Shown: in pieces, positions 49,078 to 57,578 of the stretch | Numbering within the stretch: the first letter of the stretch is position 1 | Layout: each line of letters begins with the position of its first letter | Assembly: GCF_002441855.2 (NCBI RefSeq) | Contig: NZ_CP029487.1 | Location: 2,976,001 to 3,040,000, forward strand | DNA from: Eubacterium maltosivorans | Lineage (GTDB): Bacteria; Bacillota; Clostridia; Eubacteriales; Eubacteriaceae | Length of the DNA: 64,000 bases | Reading direction: 5' to 3' | Program-made: the position numbers and the translations under genes | Notes under the pieces: generated by a model | What the model was told of the DNA's origin: nothing | The model's database searches: none | The model's input: only the letters and a program-made list of their open reading frames with translations

Positions 49078-49236
49078 TGCGGACTCCTTTCACTTTTGAA
49101 ATAATTTTAATTTAAGCCGATTGCCTTGAGTATAAGGCATGGCGAAAACCAATGTCAAGCAGAAAAAAATAAAAGTAAAAAACATACCGGGTGGGGGTAT
49201 CCGTTTAAATTTAATGCTTTTATTTTTAAAAAAGAC

Positions 49237-49265
49237 TGGACAAGTGCGTGAAAGTCCAGTATAAT
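49237..49265 (+). promoter_or_regulatory. Promoter of the first riboswitch operon
   Basis: TGGACA at 49237-49242 and TATAAT at 49260-49265, 17 bp apart, 60 bp before the riboswitch. Confidence 0.72.
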
Positions 49266-49324
49266 TTAAGCAATTTCACAGTTTACCACAGTGAAATATT
49301 TGTTTAAAAAATTTAATCATGCCA

Positions 49325-49481
49325 AATACAAGTTCCCGATCGGGGATTAAAAGAGAAACCGGTGCGAATCCGGTACGATCCCGTCACTGTAATAGGGAGT
49401 TGTCCGCAAGATGTCACTGAGGCGCAGCCTTGGGAAGGCGTGGACAGACGAAGAACTTAAGTCAGGAGACCTGCTTGTATT
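49325..49481 (+). promoter_or_regulatory. Cobalamin riboswitch controlling the ABC transporter operon
   Basis: Closing stem AATACAAG/CTTGTATT (49325-49332, 49474-49481). Inside are GAAACCGGTGCGAATCCGGT, CCCGTCACTGTAA, the GCAGCCTTGGGAAGGC segment and the B12 box AGTCAGGAGACCTGC (49460-49474). All core elements are present. B12 binding should lower expression of the downstream genes. Confidence 0.95.
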
Positions 49482-49528
49482 GTTGTTTTCAGTAATCTTA
49501 CGGTAGATAGGAGGGCTTTGTTTTCATT

Positions 49529-49550
49529 CAGCCGTCTGGGCTGTTTTTTT
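49529..49550 (+). terminator. Riboswitch expression-platform terminator
   Basis: CAGCC (49529-49533) pairs with GGCTG (49539-49543), followed by TTTTTTT, between the aptamer and the first gene. The stem is short, so the terminator is modest. Confidence 0.65.
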
Positions 49551-49633
49551 AATGATTTTCATGCCCTTTCCCTTTTATTCTCCGTTTCGGATTGTTACCC
49601 GTATTGCCATTTTGACAGAGGAGGATTTCTTTA

Positions 49634-50602
49634 TTGAACACGAAACAGCTTGTTAACCGTTTGCTGCAAATCGTACTGGTGCTTTTTGGCATCAGCTTTC
49701 TGACCTTTTGCCTGACCTATTTATCTCCCGGTGACCCGGCCGAGCTGATGCTGGTGGCCGGCGGCACGCCGCCGTCTGAGGAGCTGCTAGCGGAAACCCG
49801 GGAGGAGATGGGCCTCAATGACCCGTTTCTGGTGCAGTATGGCAACTGGCTTAAGGGCTTTGTGGCCGGGGATATGGGGACGTCTTATTCCTCGAAAACG
49901 CCAGTGAGCGCGGTACTGCTTAACTGCCTTGGCCCGACGCTGGAGCTGGCGGCCGCGTCGCTTATTCTGATGCTTGTGATCTCCATTCCCCTGGGGATTC
50001 TGGCAGCCGTGTACCAGAATCGATTTCCGGATTACCTGGTACGGGGATTGTCCTTTATCGGTGTATCCTTTCCAGGCTTCTGGATCGGCCTGGTGCTTCT
50101 GTACGTGTTTGGCCTTAAGCTGAACTGGTTTCCCATCGCCACCTCGGGCACAGGCTTTATGAAGCTGGTACTGCCCGCAGTCACACTGGCCATTGCCATG
50201 TCGGCCAAATACACAAGACAGGTGCGCACCGCTGTACTGGAGGAGTTACGGCAGGATTATGTGGCTGGGGCCAGGGCCCGGGGCCTTAAGGAATCGGCCA
50301 TATTGTGGCGGGAGGTGCTGCCAAACGCCATGCTGCCGCTGGTGACCCTGCTGGGCCTGTCCCTGGGTTCGCTGCTCGGCGGTACAGCGGTGGTGGAAAT
50401 TATTTTCTCCTGGCCCGGCCTGGGCAAAATGGCTGTGAACGCCATTGCAGCCCGGGACTATCCGTTGGTTCAGGGCTATGTGATCTGGATCGCCCTGATT
50501 TACATGGTCATCAATCTGCTGGTGGATTTCTCCTACGGTTATCTGGACCCGAGGCTGCGGGGGCTGGACCGGGAAGTGAGAAGAAAGGCGGTAAAAGCGT
50601 AA
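49634..50602 (+). CDS. Nickel/peptide-type ABC transporter permease 1
   Basis: 322-residue DppB/NikB-family permease: N-terminal signature segment followed by about six membrane segments, and the EAA-like loop RQDYVAGARARGLKESAILWREVLPNA. Start is a TTG at 49634, with GAGGAGG upstream at about ten bases. It is the first gene after the cobalamin riboswitch, in an operon of permease-permease-binding protein-ATPase-ATPase. Given B12 control, the cargo may be cobalt, nickel or a corrinoid precursor, but peptide transport cannot be excluded. Confidence 0.9.
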   Translation: MNTKQLVNRLLQIVLVLFGISFLTFCLTYLSPGDPAELMLVAGGTPPSEELLAETREEMGLNDPFLVQYGNWLKGFVAGDMGTSYSSKTPVSAVLLNCLGPTLELAAASLILMLVISIPLGILAAVYQNRFPDYLVRGLSFIGVSFPGFWIGLVLLYVFGLKLNWFPIATSGTGFMKLVLPAVTLAIAMSAKYTRQVRTAVLEELRQDYVAGARARGLKESAILWREVLPNAMLPLVTLLGLSLGSLLGGTAVVEIIFSWPGLGKMAVNAIAARDYPLVQGYVIWIALIYMVINLLVDFSYGYLDPRLRGLDREVRRKAVKA

Positions 50603-51421
50603 ATGAAAGCTTTTTTCAGACAGAACAGGCTTTTTGCTATCTGCGGGATTCTGGCGGTGGTGATTGTTCTGATCGCGGTGTTTGCGCCGTGGATCGCGCC
50701 CCATGATCCCTATGAGACCATTATGCAGAACGCTCTCAGGCCGCCGTCGGCGGAGTACCCCTGCGGCACAGACCAGCTGGGCCGCTGTGAGCTGTCCAGA
50801 ATTATCTACGGGACGCGGGCGTCGCTGGAAATGACATTGACGCTGGTAGTTATTGTCTTTGCGGCCGGCACGTTTCTCGGGATGGCAGCCGGTTATTTCG
50901 GCGGTGCGGTGGACGCGGTGATCATGCGGATATCAGATATGATGATCTCTTTTCCGGGCATGGTTCTGGCCATTGCCATTGCCGGGATGCTGGGGCCGAG
51001 CCTCTTTAACACGGTCATTGCCCTGGCAGTGGTGAGCTGGACAAAATACGCCCGTCTGAGCCGCAGCCTGGTACTCAAGATCAAAAACAGCGTGTACATC
51101 TCCGCGGCGGTGGTTACTGGGGCGCGGACCGGCCGGGTACTGGGCGGTTACGTCGTACCGAACATCATTCCGACCATGATTGTGACCGCGGCCATGGATG
51201 TGGGCACCATGATGCTTGAACTGGCGGCCCTCTCCTTTCTGGGGCTGGGGGCACAGCCGCCCACGCCGGAATGGGGCTTGATGCTTAACGAGGGGCGGCA
51301 GTATCTGCAGACCGCGCCCTGGCTTATGCTGTTCCCCGGTATCGCTATTTTTATGGTGGTTTCGGTGTTTAACCTGATGGGCGACGGGCTCCGGGATATA
51401 CTGGACCCACGTCAGGATTAG
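50603..51421 (+). CDS. Nickel/peptide-type ABC transporter permease 2
   Basis: 272-residue DppC/NikC-family permease with an N-terminal helix (residues 10-30), the FGTDQLGRDxxSR-like segment as CGTDQLGRCELSRIIYG, and the EAA loop region VTGARTGRVLGGYVVPN. It begins on the base right after the stop of the first permease. Complete. Confidence 0.9.
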   Translation: MKAFFRQNRLFAICGILAVVIVLIAVFAPWIAPHDPYETIMQNALRPPSAEYPCGTDQLGRCELSRIIYGTRASLEMTLTLVVIVFAAGTFLGMAAGYFGGAVDAVIMRISDMMISFPGMVLAIAIAGMLGPSLFNTVIALAVVSWTKYARLSRSLVLKIKNSVYISAAVVTGARTGRVLGGYVVPNIIPTMIVTAAMDVGTMMLELAALSFLGLGAQPPTPEWGLMLNEGRQYLQTAPWLMLFPGIAIFMVVSVFNLMGDGLRDILDPRQD

Positions 51422-51488
51422 GGCAGCGGGCCTGCGGAGCAAACAACGTTTTTATTTTAATTTTCATATGAATATGAGAGGAGACAAA

Positions 51489-53057
51489 ATGAGTAAATTT
51501 AAGAAACTGTTATTGGCAGTGGCGATTCTGGCCATGACGGCAACGGGGTTATCGGGCTGCGGTAGCAGCGGAGGATCTTCGGGGGCCTCAGATCAGCTAA
51601 ACATTGGAGTGACGAGCTTTGCAGATACGCTTGAGCCCACCGAGCAGTATTTCAGCTGGGTGGTCATGCGTTATGGCGTGGGTGAAACACTGGTAAAATT
51701 CAACGAGGAGATGGGCGCAGAGCCCTGGCTGGCAGAAAGCTGGGAATTGGGCAGCGATAACCTGACCTGGACCTTTAAAATACGCGACGGCGTCAAATTT
51801 TCTAACGGTACAGCCTTGACCGCTGACCTGGTCAAGACATCGCTGGAGCGGACCTTTGAGATGAGCAAACGCGCCAGCTCAGACTTTTTCCAGTACGACG
51901 CCATGACGGCGGACGGATCAAACCTGGTGATCAAGACAAAAAATCCGACACCGGGGCTGCCTGGCTGCCTGGCCGACCCGCTGTTTTTGATCGTGGATAC
52001 CACTGTGGACACCACGGCCTTTGCCACGGACGGGCCGATCTGCACAGGGCCTTACGCGGTTAAATCCTTTGACAAGGAAAAATGTGTGGTGGCAAGAAAT
52101 GAAAATTACTGGGATGGTGAGGTCCCCTACAGTGAAGTGAACATCCAGGTTATTGATGACGCCAACACCCGCGCTATGGCCCTGCAGTCGGGCGAGGTAG
52201 ATATGGCCGTCAACATCAGCAGCAGCGATTTATCCCTGTTTGAGGGCAACGATCAGTTTGACATCAACAGCATCGCGTCGCTGCGGACCGTGCTTTCTTT
52301 TATGAATCAGCGCGGAGCACTGGCCGATTTGAAGGTGCGCCAGGCGGTGATCCGTGCCCTGGACCGCCAGACCTACGCGGATAATCTGCTCCACGGCACC
52401 TTTGAGGCCGGAAAAGCCCCGATTCCGCCGTCTCTGGATTACGGTTTTAACACCCTGAAGGATGAAAACGCCTATAATCTGGAGAGCGCCAGACAGCTGC
52501 TGGCCGAGGCAGGCTATGCGGACACCAACGGCGACGGTATTGTGGAAAAGGACGGACAGAACCTGACGCTCCAGTACGTTATTTACGACAGCCGCGCAGA
52601 GCTGCCTATCCTGGCCACTGCTACCCAGGCCAACCTGAAGGAAATCGGCATTGACGTCAAGGTCGAGACCTACGAATACACCACTTTGCTGGATATGCAG
52701 GAAAACGGCGAGTACGATCTGTTAATCTGGAACGTCATCACCGCCAACACCGGCGACCCGGAAAACTACCTGAAAGAATACTGGAAAACCCATACCGATG
52801 AAAACAAAAACGCCAATACGGCCGGTTACAGCAACCCTGAGGTCGACGCGGTCTTAGACCAGCTGTCCACCGAGTTTGACACGGCCAAACGGCAGGATCT
52901 GGTCATTACGGCCCAGCAGCTTATCATGAACGACGCGGCCAGCATTTTCTATGCTTATCCAGAAACCAACATTATTTCCAGCAAGAAGATTACCGGTGTT
53001 GAGATGCTGCCAGCGGATTACTATTGGCTGACCAAGGAAATCAAACCAGTACAGTAG
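51489..53057 (+). CDS. Family 5 solute-binding lipoprotein of the ABC transporter
   Basis: 522-residue lipoprotein: signal peptide with lipobox LSGC (Cys about residue 24), a Ser/Gly-rich linker, and the SBP_bac_5 fold (motifs such as AESWELGSDNLTWTFKIRDGVKF in outline, and LRQA-like KVRQAVIRALDRQTYA). Family members bind peptides, nickel, or heme/metallophore complexes. ATG 51489 with GAGAGGAGA upstream is chosen over ATG 51468. Metal ligands cannot be identified by eye. Confidence 0.9.
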   Translation: MSKFKKLLLAVAILAMTATGLSGCGSSGGSSGASDQLNIGVTSFADTLEPTEQYFSWVVMRYGVGETLVKFNEEMGAEPWLAESWELGSDNLTWTFKIRDGVKFSNGTALTADLVKTSLERTFEMSKRASSDFFQYDAMTADGSNLVIKTKNPTPGLPGCLADPLFLIVDTTVDTTAFATDGPICTGPYAVKSFDKEKCVVARNENYWDGEVPYSEVNIQVIDDANTRAMALQSGEVDMAVNISSSDLSLFEGNDQFDINSIASLRTVLSFMNQRGALADLKVRQAVIRALDRQTYADNLLHGTFEAGKAPIPPSLDYGFNTLKDENAYNLESARQLLAEAGYADTNGDGIVEKDGQNLTLQYVIYDSRAELPILATATQANLKEIGIDVKVETYEYTTLLDMQENGEYDLLIWNVITANTGDPENYLKEYWKTHTDENKNANTAGYSNPEVDAVLDQLSTEFDTAKRQDLVITAQQLIMNDAASIFYAYPETNIISSKKITGVEMLPADYYWLTKEIKPVQ

Positions 53058-53085
53058 GAAAACACGATAACGAGAGGAGAAAAAG

Positions 53086-53871
53086 ATGCTGAAAATCCGG
53101 GACATGAGCGTCCAGTACGGTGAGAAGCCGCCAGCTGTGGCACACTTTGACCTGCACATGAAAAGACATGAGATCATCAGCGTTGTGGGAGAGAGCGGAA
53201 GCGGAAAAACCACGGTGATCCGCTCCATTCTCGGCCTGCTGCCAGGAAGCGGGCGGGTTACCGGCGGAGAGCTCCTTTTTGAGGAGGAGCCCCTGTTGGA
53301 AAAAAGCCCGGAAGCCTGGCGGGCCCTGCGGGGCAGCCGCATCGCCATGATTTTTCAGGACAGCGGCAGCATGCTCAACCCCATCCGCAGAATCGGCCGG
53401 CAGTTTGTGGATTTTATCCAGACCCATAAGGCCGTTTCAAAGGACGCTGCCCGGGCTCGGGCCGTTGAAATGCTGACGCGCATGCGCCTGCCCGACGCAG
53501 AAAATATTATGGACAGCTATCCCTTTCAGCTAAGCGGCGGCATGCGGCAGCGGGTGGGCATTGCCATGGCCATGGTGTTTGAGCCCGATCTGCTGCTGGC
53601 CGACGAGCCCACCAGCGCCCTGGACGTGACCACCCAGGCCCAGATCGTGCGCCAGATGATGGCTCTGCGCCAGGACTTTGGCACAGGGATCATGATCGTC
53701 ACGCACAACCTGGGGGTGGCCGCGTATATGGCGGACCGGATCATTGTCATGCAGGCCGGACAGATCGTGGAGAGCGGCACCCGGGAAGAGGTGATCTTTC
53801 ACCCGAAACAAAATTATACGAAAGAGCTGGTGGCCGCAGTGCCGGAGCTGGGAGGTGCGCGTTTTGTCTGA
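53086..53871 (+). CDS. ABC transporter ATPase 1 (DppD/NikD type)
   Basis: 261-residue nucleotide-binding subunit. Walker A GESGSGKTT, Q-loop MIFQDSG, signature LSGGMRQRVG, Walker B LLLADEPTSALD, H-loop IVTHN: all present. It overlaps the next ATPase gene by 8 bp, and lacks the C-terminal Fe-S-like extension present in many DppD proteins. Confidence 0.92.
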   Translation: MLKIRDMSVQYGEKPPAVAHFDLHMKRHEIISVVGESGSGKTTVIRSILGLLPGSGRVTGGELLFEEEPLLEKSPEAWRALRGSRIAMIFQDSGSMLNPIRRIGRQFVDFIQTHKAVSKDAARARAVEMLTRMRLPDAENIMDSYPFQLSGGMRQRVGIAMAMVFEPDLLLADEPTSALDVTTQAQIVRQMMALRQDFGTGIMIVTHNLGVAAYMADRIIVMQAGQIVESGTREEVIFHPKQNYTKELVAAVPELGGARFV

Positions 53872-54820
53872 AAAACATGAAATTGTCCTGGAAACCAGAG
53901 AGCTGACCAAATGCTTCCACGCCCCAGGCGGGCGCACGCTCAAGGCCTGCGACAGCGTCAGCCTGACAGCGCGGTGCGGCGAGACCCTGGGCATTGTGGG
54001 AGAGAGTGGCTGCGGAAAAAGCACCTTTGTTAAAATGCTGGTTCAGCTTGAAAAGCCTACCTCGGGTGCGATATACTTTAGAGGAAAGGATATCGCCGGA
54101 TTCTCGGGCGAAGCGGCCCGGCAGAACCGCCGGCATATCCAGATGGTATTTCAGGATCCTGCCGCCTCTTTCAGTCCAAAGATGCGGGTGGGCGACATCA
54201 TTACCGAGCCACTCATGAATTTTGGCATGATTACCCGGAAACAGCGGATGGAAAAGGCCGCGGCCCTGCTTGAGATGGTCGAGCTGGACGCGGATTTTAT
54301 GAGCCGCTATCCCCACAACATGAGCGGCGGCCAGCTTCAGCGGGTAGGTATTGCCAGAGCGCTGGCACTGAACCCGGAGGTGCTGGTCTGCGACGAGGCC
54401 ACCTCGGCCCTGGATGTTTCCATTCAGAAGAAAATCGTGGCGCTGCTCACCCGGCTTCAACGGGAAAAAAACATTGCCATGCTCTTTATCTGCCACGATA
54501 TGGCCCTGGTCCAGAGCCTGAGCCACCGGCTGGCCGTCATGTATCTGGGCAATATCGTGGAGACCGTGCCAGGCGGGCAGCTGTGCGAAGCCGCCATGCA
54601 CCCCTATACCCAGGCGCTGCTGGGGTCTGTGTTTTCACTGCACATGGACTGCTGTCAAAAGATCGAAACCATTGACGGTGACCCGCCGAGCCCGCTGGAT
54701 TTACCGCCGGGCTGTCCCTTTGCCGGGCGATGTCAAAAATGTATGCCGGTCTGCAAAACGAACAAGCCCGTCCTGAAGGACGTGGCGCCAGGCCACCAGG
54801 TGGCCTGCCATCTCTATTAA
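53864..54820 (+). CDS. ABC transporter ATPase 2 (DppF/NikE type)
   Basis: 318-residue nucleotide-binding subunit with Walker A GESGCGKST, signature MSGGQLQRVG, Walker B VLVCDEATSALD, and the C-terminal oligopeptide-transporter extension with a cysteine motif CPFAGRCQKCMPVC. TTG 53864 is proposed as start because GGGAGG (53850-53855) lies at good spacing; the alternative GTG 53855 overlaps that site. It is the last transporter gene; a MATE gene starts 14 bases later. Confidence 0.9.
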   Translation: MSEKHEIVLETRELTKCFHAPGGRTLKACDSVSLTARCGETLGIVGESGCGKSTFVKMLVQLEKPTSGAIYFRGKDIAGFSGEAARQNRRHIQMVFQDPAASFSPKMRVGDIITEPLMNFGMITRKQRMEKAAALLEMVELDADFMSRYPHNMSGGQLQRVGIARALALNPEVLVCDEATSALDVSIQKKIVALLTRLQREKNIAMLFICHDMALVQSLSHRLAVMYLGNIVETVPGGQLCEAAMHPYTQALLGSVFSLHMDCCQKIETIDGDPPSPLDLPPGCPFAGRCQKCMPVCKTNKPVLKDVAPGHQVACHLY

Positions 54821-54834
54821 TTAAGGAAAACCCT

Positions 54835-56193
54835 ATGGAAAAAACCCGTGAAATCCCGTTAAAGGGCCAGATGACCGAGGGCAGGATTGGGCGGCAGCTG
54901 CTGCTGTTCGCCCTGCCCCTTATGTTCTCAAACCTCTGCCAACAGCTGTACAATACAGCTGACGCCGTGATTGTCGGCCGTTTGGTGGGCGCAGACGCGC
55001 TGGCAGCTGTAGGCGCGAGCAGTTTGCTCATCACCTTTATGATCTATTTTTTTATCGGCCTGTCTATCGGGGCCAGCGTGCTGATTTCACAGTTTTTTGG
55101 CAGCCGGAAATACGATAAAGTGCAGGAAGCTGTGCACACCGCCGTAGCCCTGAGCCTAGTATCCGGCCTTGTCCTCACTGTTCTGGGTCTGGCCTTTGCG
55201 CCGGCTATGCTGCGGATGATGAACATTCCCGAGGTTGGGCTGGCATACGCCATACCCTATATCCGCATCTATTTTCTGGGCATGATACCCATGACCCTTT
55301 ACAATATTGGCAGCGGCGTCCTGCGTGCTGTGGGCGATTCCAAAACCCCGCTGGCCTGTCTGGTGGTCACGGTGGTGCTAAATATCGGGCTTGATCTGCT
55401 CTTTGTAGGGCCGCTGGGCATGGGCGTTGCCGGAGCTGCGCTGGCCACTGCCCTGGCCCAGCTGGCCGCCGCTGTGCTCATTGTCATTATCCTGCTGAGG
55501 GCCGACCCCATCTATCGGCTGCGGCCAGCGAGAATCCGTTTTTACGTCCAGACACTCAGAGATATTGTGCGTATCGGCCTGCCCGCCGGGCTGCAGTCTG
55601 TGCTGGTCTGTTTCTCCAATGTGGTGGTCCAGTCCCAGATTAACACCTTTGGGCTGGAGGTCATGGCTGGGTTTACCGCTTATATGAAGATTGACGGGTT
55701 TCTCTTTATGCCCATTGACGCCTTCTGTCTGGCCATCTCCAACTTCGTGGGCCAAAATATGGGCGCAGGGCGCTGGGAGCGGGTGGTAAAAGGCAAGAAC
55801 GTCTGCCTGCTGCTGTGCGTTGGTGTGACCATTGGCCTGGGCGTAATGATTATTCTGAACGCCCGGCTGATCCTGGGCATGTTTACCTCGGACGAGGCAG
55901 TGGTTTTAAACGGCATGCGCCAGTTGTACACCGTGGTGCCCCTTTATGGCATTTACGCTGCCGATCAGGTGTTTGTGGGCGTTCTTCGGGGGGCCGGGGC
56001 TACGGTCATCCCCATGGTCATCACTCTGGTGTGCATGTGCGGCCTGCGGCTGAGCTGGATTTTTACCACCCTGAGGTTTGTACACGATGCGCGCATGATC
56101 TACCTGAGCTATCCGCTGACCTGGATCGTGACCGGAGCAGTGCTTTTGCTCTATTATTATAAAGGCGGCTGGCGGCCGGAAAGGGCCGTCTGA
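54835..56193 (+). CDS. MATE-family efflux transporter
   Basis: 452-residue NorM/DinF-like multidrug or toxic-compound extrusion protein with 12 hydrophobic segments and the two MATE repeats (first beginning PLMFSNLCQQLYNTADAVIVG). ATG 54835 with AAGGAA upstream is preferred to the 35-codon-longer frame, which lies within the previous gene. Placement 14 bp after the B12-controlled ATPase gene suggests it is in the same riboswitch-controlled transcript. It may export a metallophore or toxic analogue; this is speculation. Confidence 0.9.
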   Translation: MEKTREIPLKGQMTEGRIGRQLLLFALPLMFSNLCQQLYNTADAVIVGRLVGADALAAVGASSLLITFMIYFFIGLSIGASVLISQFFGSRKYDKVQEAVHTAVALSLVSGLVLTVLGLAFAPAMLRMMNIPEVGLAYAIPYIRIYFLGMIPMTLYNIGSGVLRAVGDSKTPLACLVVTVVLNIGLDLLFVGPLGMGVAGAALATALAQLAAAVLIVIILLRADPIYRLRPARIRFYVQTLRDIVRIGLPAGLQSVLVCFSNVVVQSQINTFGLEVMAGFTAYMKIDGFLFMPIDAFCLAISNFVGQNMGAGRWERVVKGKNVCLLLCVGVTIGLGVMIILNARLILGMFTSDEAVVLNGMRQLYTVVPLYGIYAADQVFVGVLRGAGATVIPMVITLVCMCGLRLSWIFTTLRFVHDARMIYLSYPLTWIVTGAVLLLYYYKGGWRPERAV

Positions 56194-56221
56194 AAAATCG
56201 TAAATATTTCAAAAGAAGTTG

Positions 56222-56250
56222 TTGACAAAGCCGCCTAAAGGGCGTATGAT
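56222..56250 (+). promoter_or_regulatory. Promoter of the second riboswitch
   Basis: TTGACA at 56222-56227 and TATGAT at 56245-56250, 17-bp spacing, 26 bp before the aptamer. Confidence 0.78.
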
Positions 56251-56275
56251 GAAGTTAATTAAATATTGAATGATC

Positions 56276-56409
56276 CTATGTAGTGGGAAAAGGGTGAGAG
56301 TCCCTTGCTGTAATCGCAGCTGTAATGCAAAATGCTTTCTGAAAAAGCCACTGTCAATGATGATGGGAAGGCGGAAAGATGATATTGCTGAGCCAGAAGA
56401 CCGACATAG
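56276..56409 (+). promoter_or_regulatory. Second cobalamin riboswitch, without a downstream gene
   Basis: Closing pair CTATGT/ACATAG (56276-56281, 56404-56409). Inside: GTGGGAAAAGGGTGAGAGTC, GCTGTAATCGCAGCTGTAA, GCCACTGTCA, GATGGGAAGGC and a B12 box AGCCAGAAGACCGAC near 56391-56405. The conserved core is recognisable, though the B12 box departs from the usual AGACCTGCC. A downstream hairpin TTCTTAA...TTAAGAA (about 56416-56452) could be the switch element. Confidence 0.88.
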
Positions 56410-56493
56410 TGATTGGTTCTTAAAAGACTCCGATTTAGAGTGCTTAAGAAACGAAACAAAACCTTTACCATCCAGATTATACTGTGTTCGTTC

Positions 56494-56525
56494 ATCCCTC
56501 TCTGAATCCGAGAGGGATTTTTTTA
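56494..56525 (+). terminator. Terminator of the orphan riboswitch
   Basis: ATCCCTCTC (56494-56502) pairs with GAGAGGGAT (56510-56518), followed by TTTTTT. The 3' arm GAGAGGG could also act as a ribosome site for a 12-codon ORF at 56525-56563 (MEFKDGRLIIRI), which may be meaningless. Confidence 0.9.
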
Positions 56526-56563
56526 TGGAATTTAAGGACGGTCGCCTTATCATTCGTATTTAA

Positions 56564-56825
56564 TTAAATCTCATAATGCCTGTTCCATCAGACAGGTGTC
56601 ATTAAATCCTCTTTTCAGTCAGCGAGGCTGAAAAACCCTCCCTTTTTTGGAAAAGTCCCAAACGCCGGGGCTTTTCTTTTTTTTGAAAAATTTTGAAATT
56701 ATGGTTTCCAAAGTGTATTTTTATGGTATAAGATTTAGGAGAAATGAAGTTCGCACCCCCTTTTTATAGGGTGATAGGGGAAAATATGGTATAATGGAAG
56801 AAATGCCGGAAAGGCAGAAAATGGG
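56564..56825 (+). other. Gene-free region between orphan riboswitch and agr locus
   Basis: No gene. Contains a second terminator AAAAGTCCC/GGGGCTTTT (56651-56675) followed by C and TTTTTTTT, a small hairpin TTTCAG/CTGAAA near 56616-56635, and candidate -10 sequences TATAAG (about 56727) and TATAAT (56790-56795) for the agr regulator gene. Confidence 0.6.
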
Positions 56826-57545
56826 ATGATTAGAATTGGAATTTGCGACGACAATGCTTTGATTGCGGAAAAACTGGAGACGCTCATCATCAGGTATGGT
56901 GAGGAACACAGTATTGATGTGGAAACGTACGTCTATCATGACGGCAGCGAGGTGCTTGAGGACCGTATCCAGTTTGATATCCTTTTTCTTGACGTGGAGA
57001 TGCCAAAAACCGACGGGATCGATACGGCCAAGCAGATCCGTAAGTGGGACGCCCGGGTCAAGATTATCTTTATCACCAGCTATACCCACTACATGCGCAA
57101 CGCCTTTGCTGTGCACGCATTTGAATATCTGGTCAAGCCCTTTAACACGGCAAAGGTAAACATGGTGCTGACCGAAGTGTTTGATTTTATCGAAAAGGAG
57201 AACAAAAGTCACGATATTTCCCTGATGATGGGCGGCGAGTTAAAGGTCTTTGCCAGCAACGATATTTATTATTTTGAGCGCGTGCGGCGAAAGATCAAAA
57301 TGTGCACCGCGCAGGGCGATTTTGAATTTAACGGCGTCCTGAGCGAGATTATGGAAAAGGTTCAGGACTTTGACTTTGAATACTGCCACAAAAGCGTGAT
57401 TGTGAACCTGTTCCACTGTAAGCGCATTGCAGGCGCCGACCTGTATCTGGACAATGGCGAAACCCTGCCCATAGCTCAGAAGCGCGCCGTAGAATTTAAA
57501 GCGCGGCTGTTTGATTATATTGAGGAGAATTTTAAGCTGTTGTGA
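56826..57545 (+). CDS. LytTR-type response regulator (AgrA-like)
   Basis: 239-residue regulator: receiver domain (1-120) with acidic pocket CDDN and phospho-acceptor Asp56 in FLDVEMPKTDG, Lys in LVKPF, then a LytTR DNA-binding domain (about 140-235; IYYFERVRRKIKM and CHKSVIVNLFHCKRI). It is followed by a GHKL kinase, AgrD and AgrB, so it is the response regulator of an agr-type quorum system. Base composition matches the genome average, unlike the kinase gene behind it. Its start is ATG 56826. Confidence 0.92.
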   Translation: MIRIGICDDNALIAEKLETLIIRYGEEHSIDVETYVYHDGSEVLEDRIQFDILFLDVEMPKTDGIDTAKQIRKWDARVKIIFITSYTHYMRNAFAVHAFEYLVKPFNTAKVNMVLTEVFDFIEKENKSHDISLMMGGELKVFASNDIYYFERVRRKIKMCTAQGDFEFNGVLSEIMEKVQDFDFEYCHKSVIVNLFHCKRIAGADLYLDNGETLPIAQKRAVEFKARLFDYIEENFKLL

Positions 57546-57578
57546 GAAAGGGCTTGGAGGATAGTTTAGGGGAAGAAT

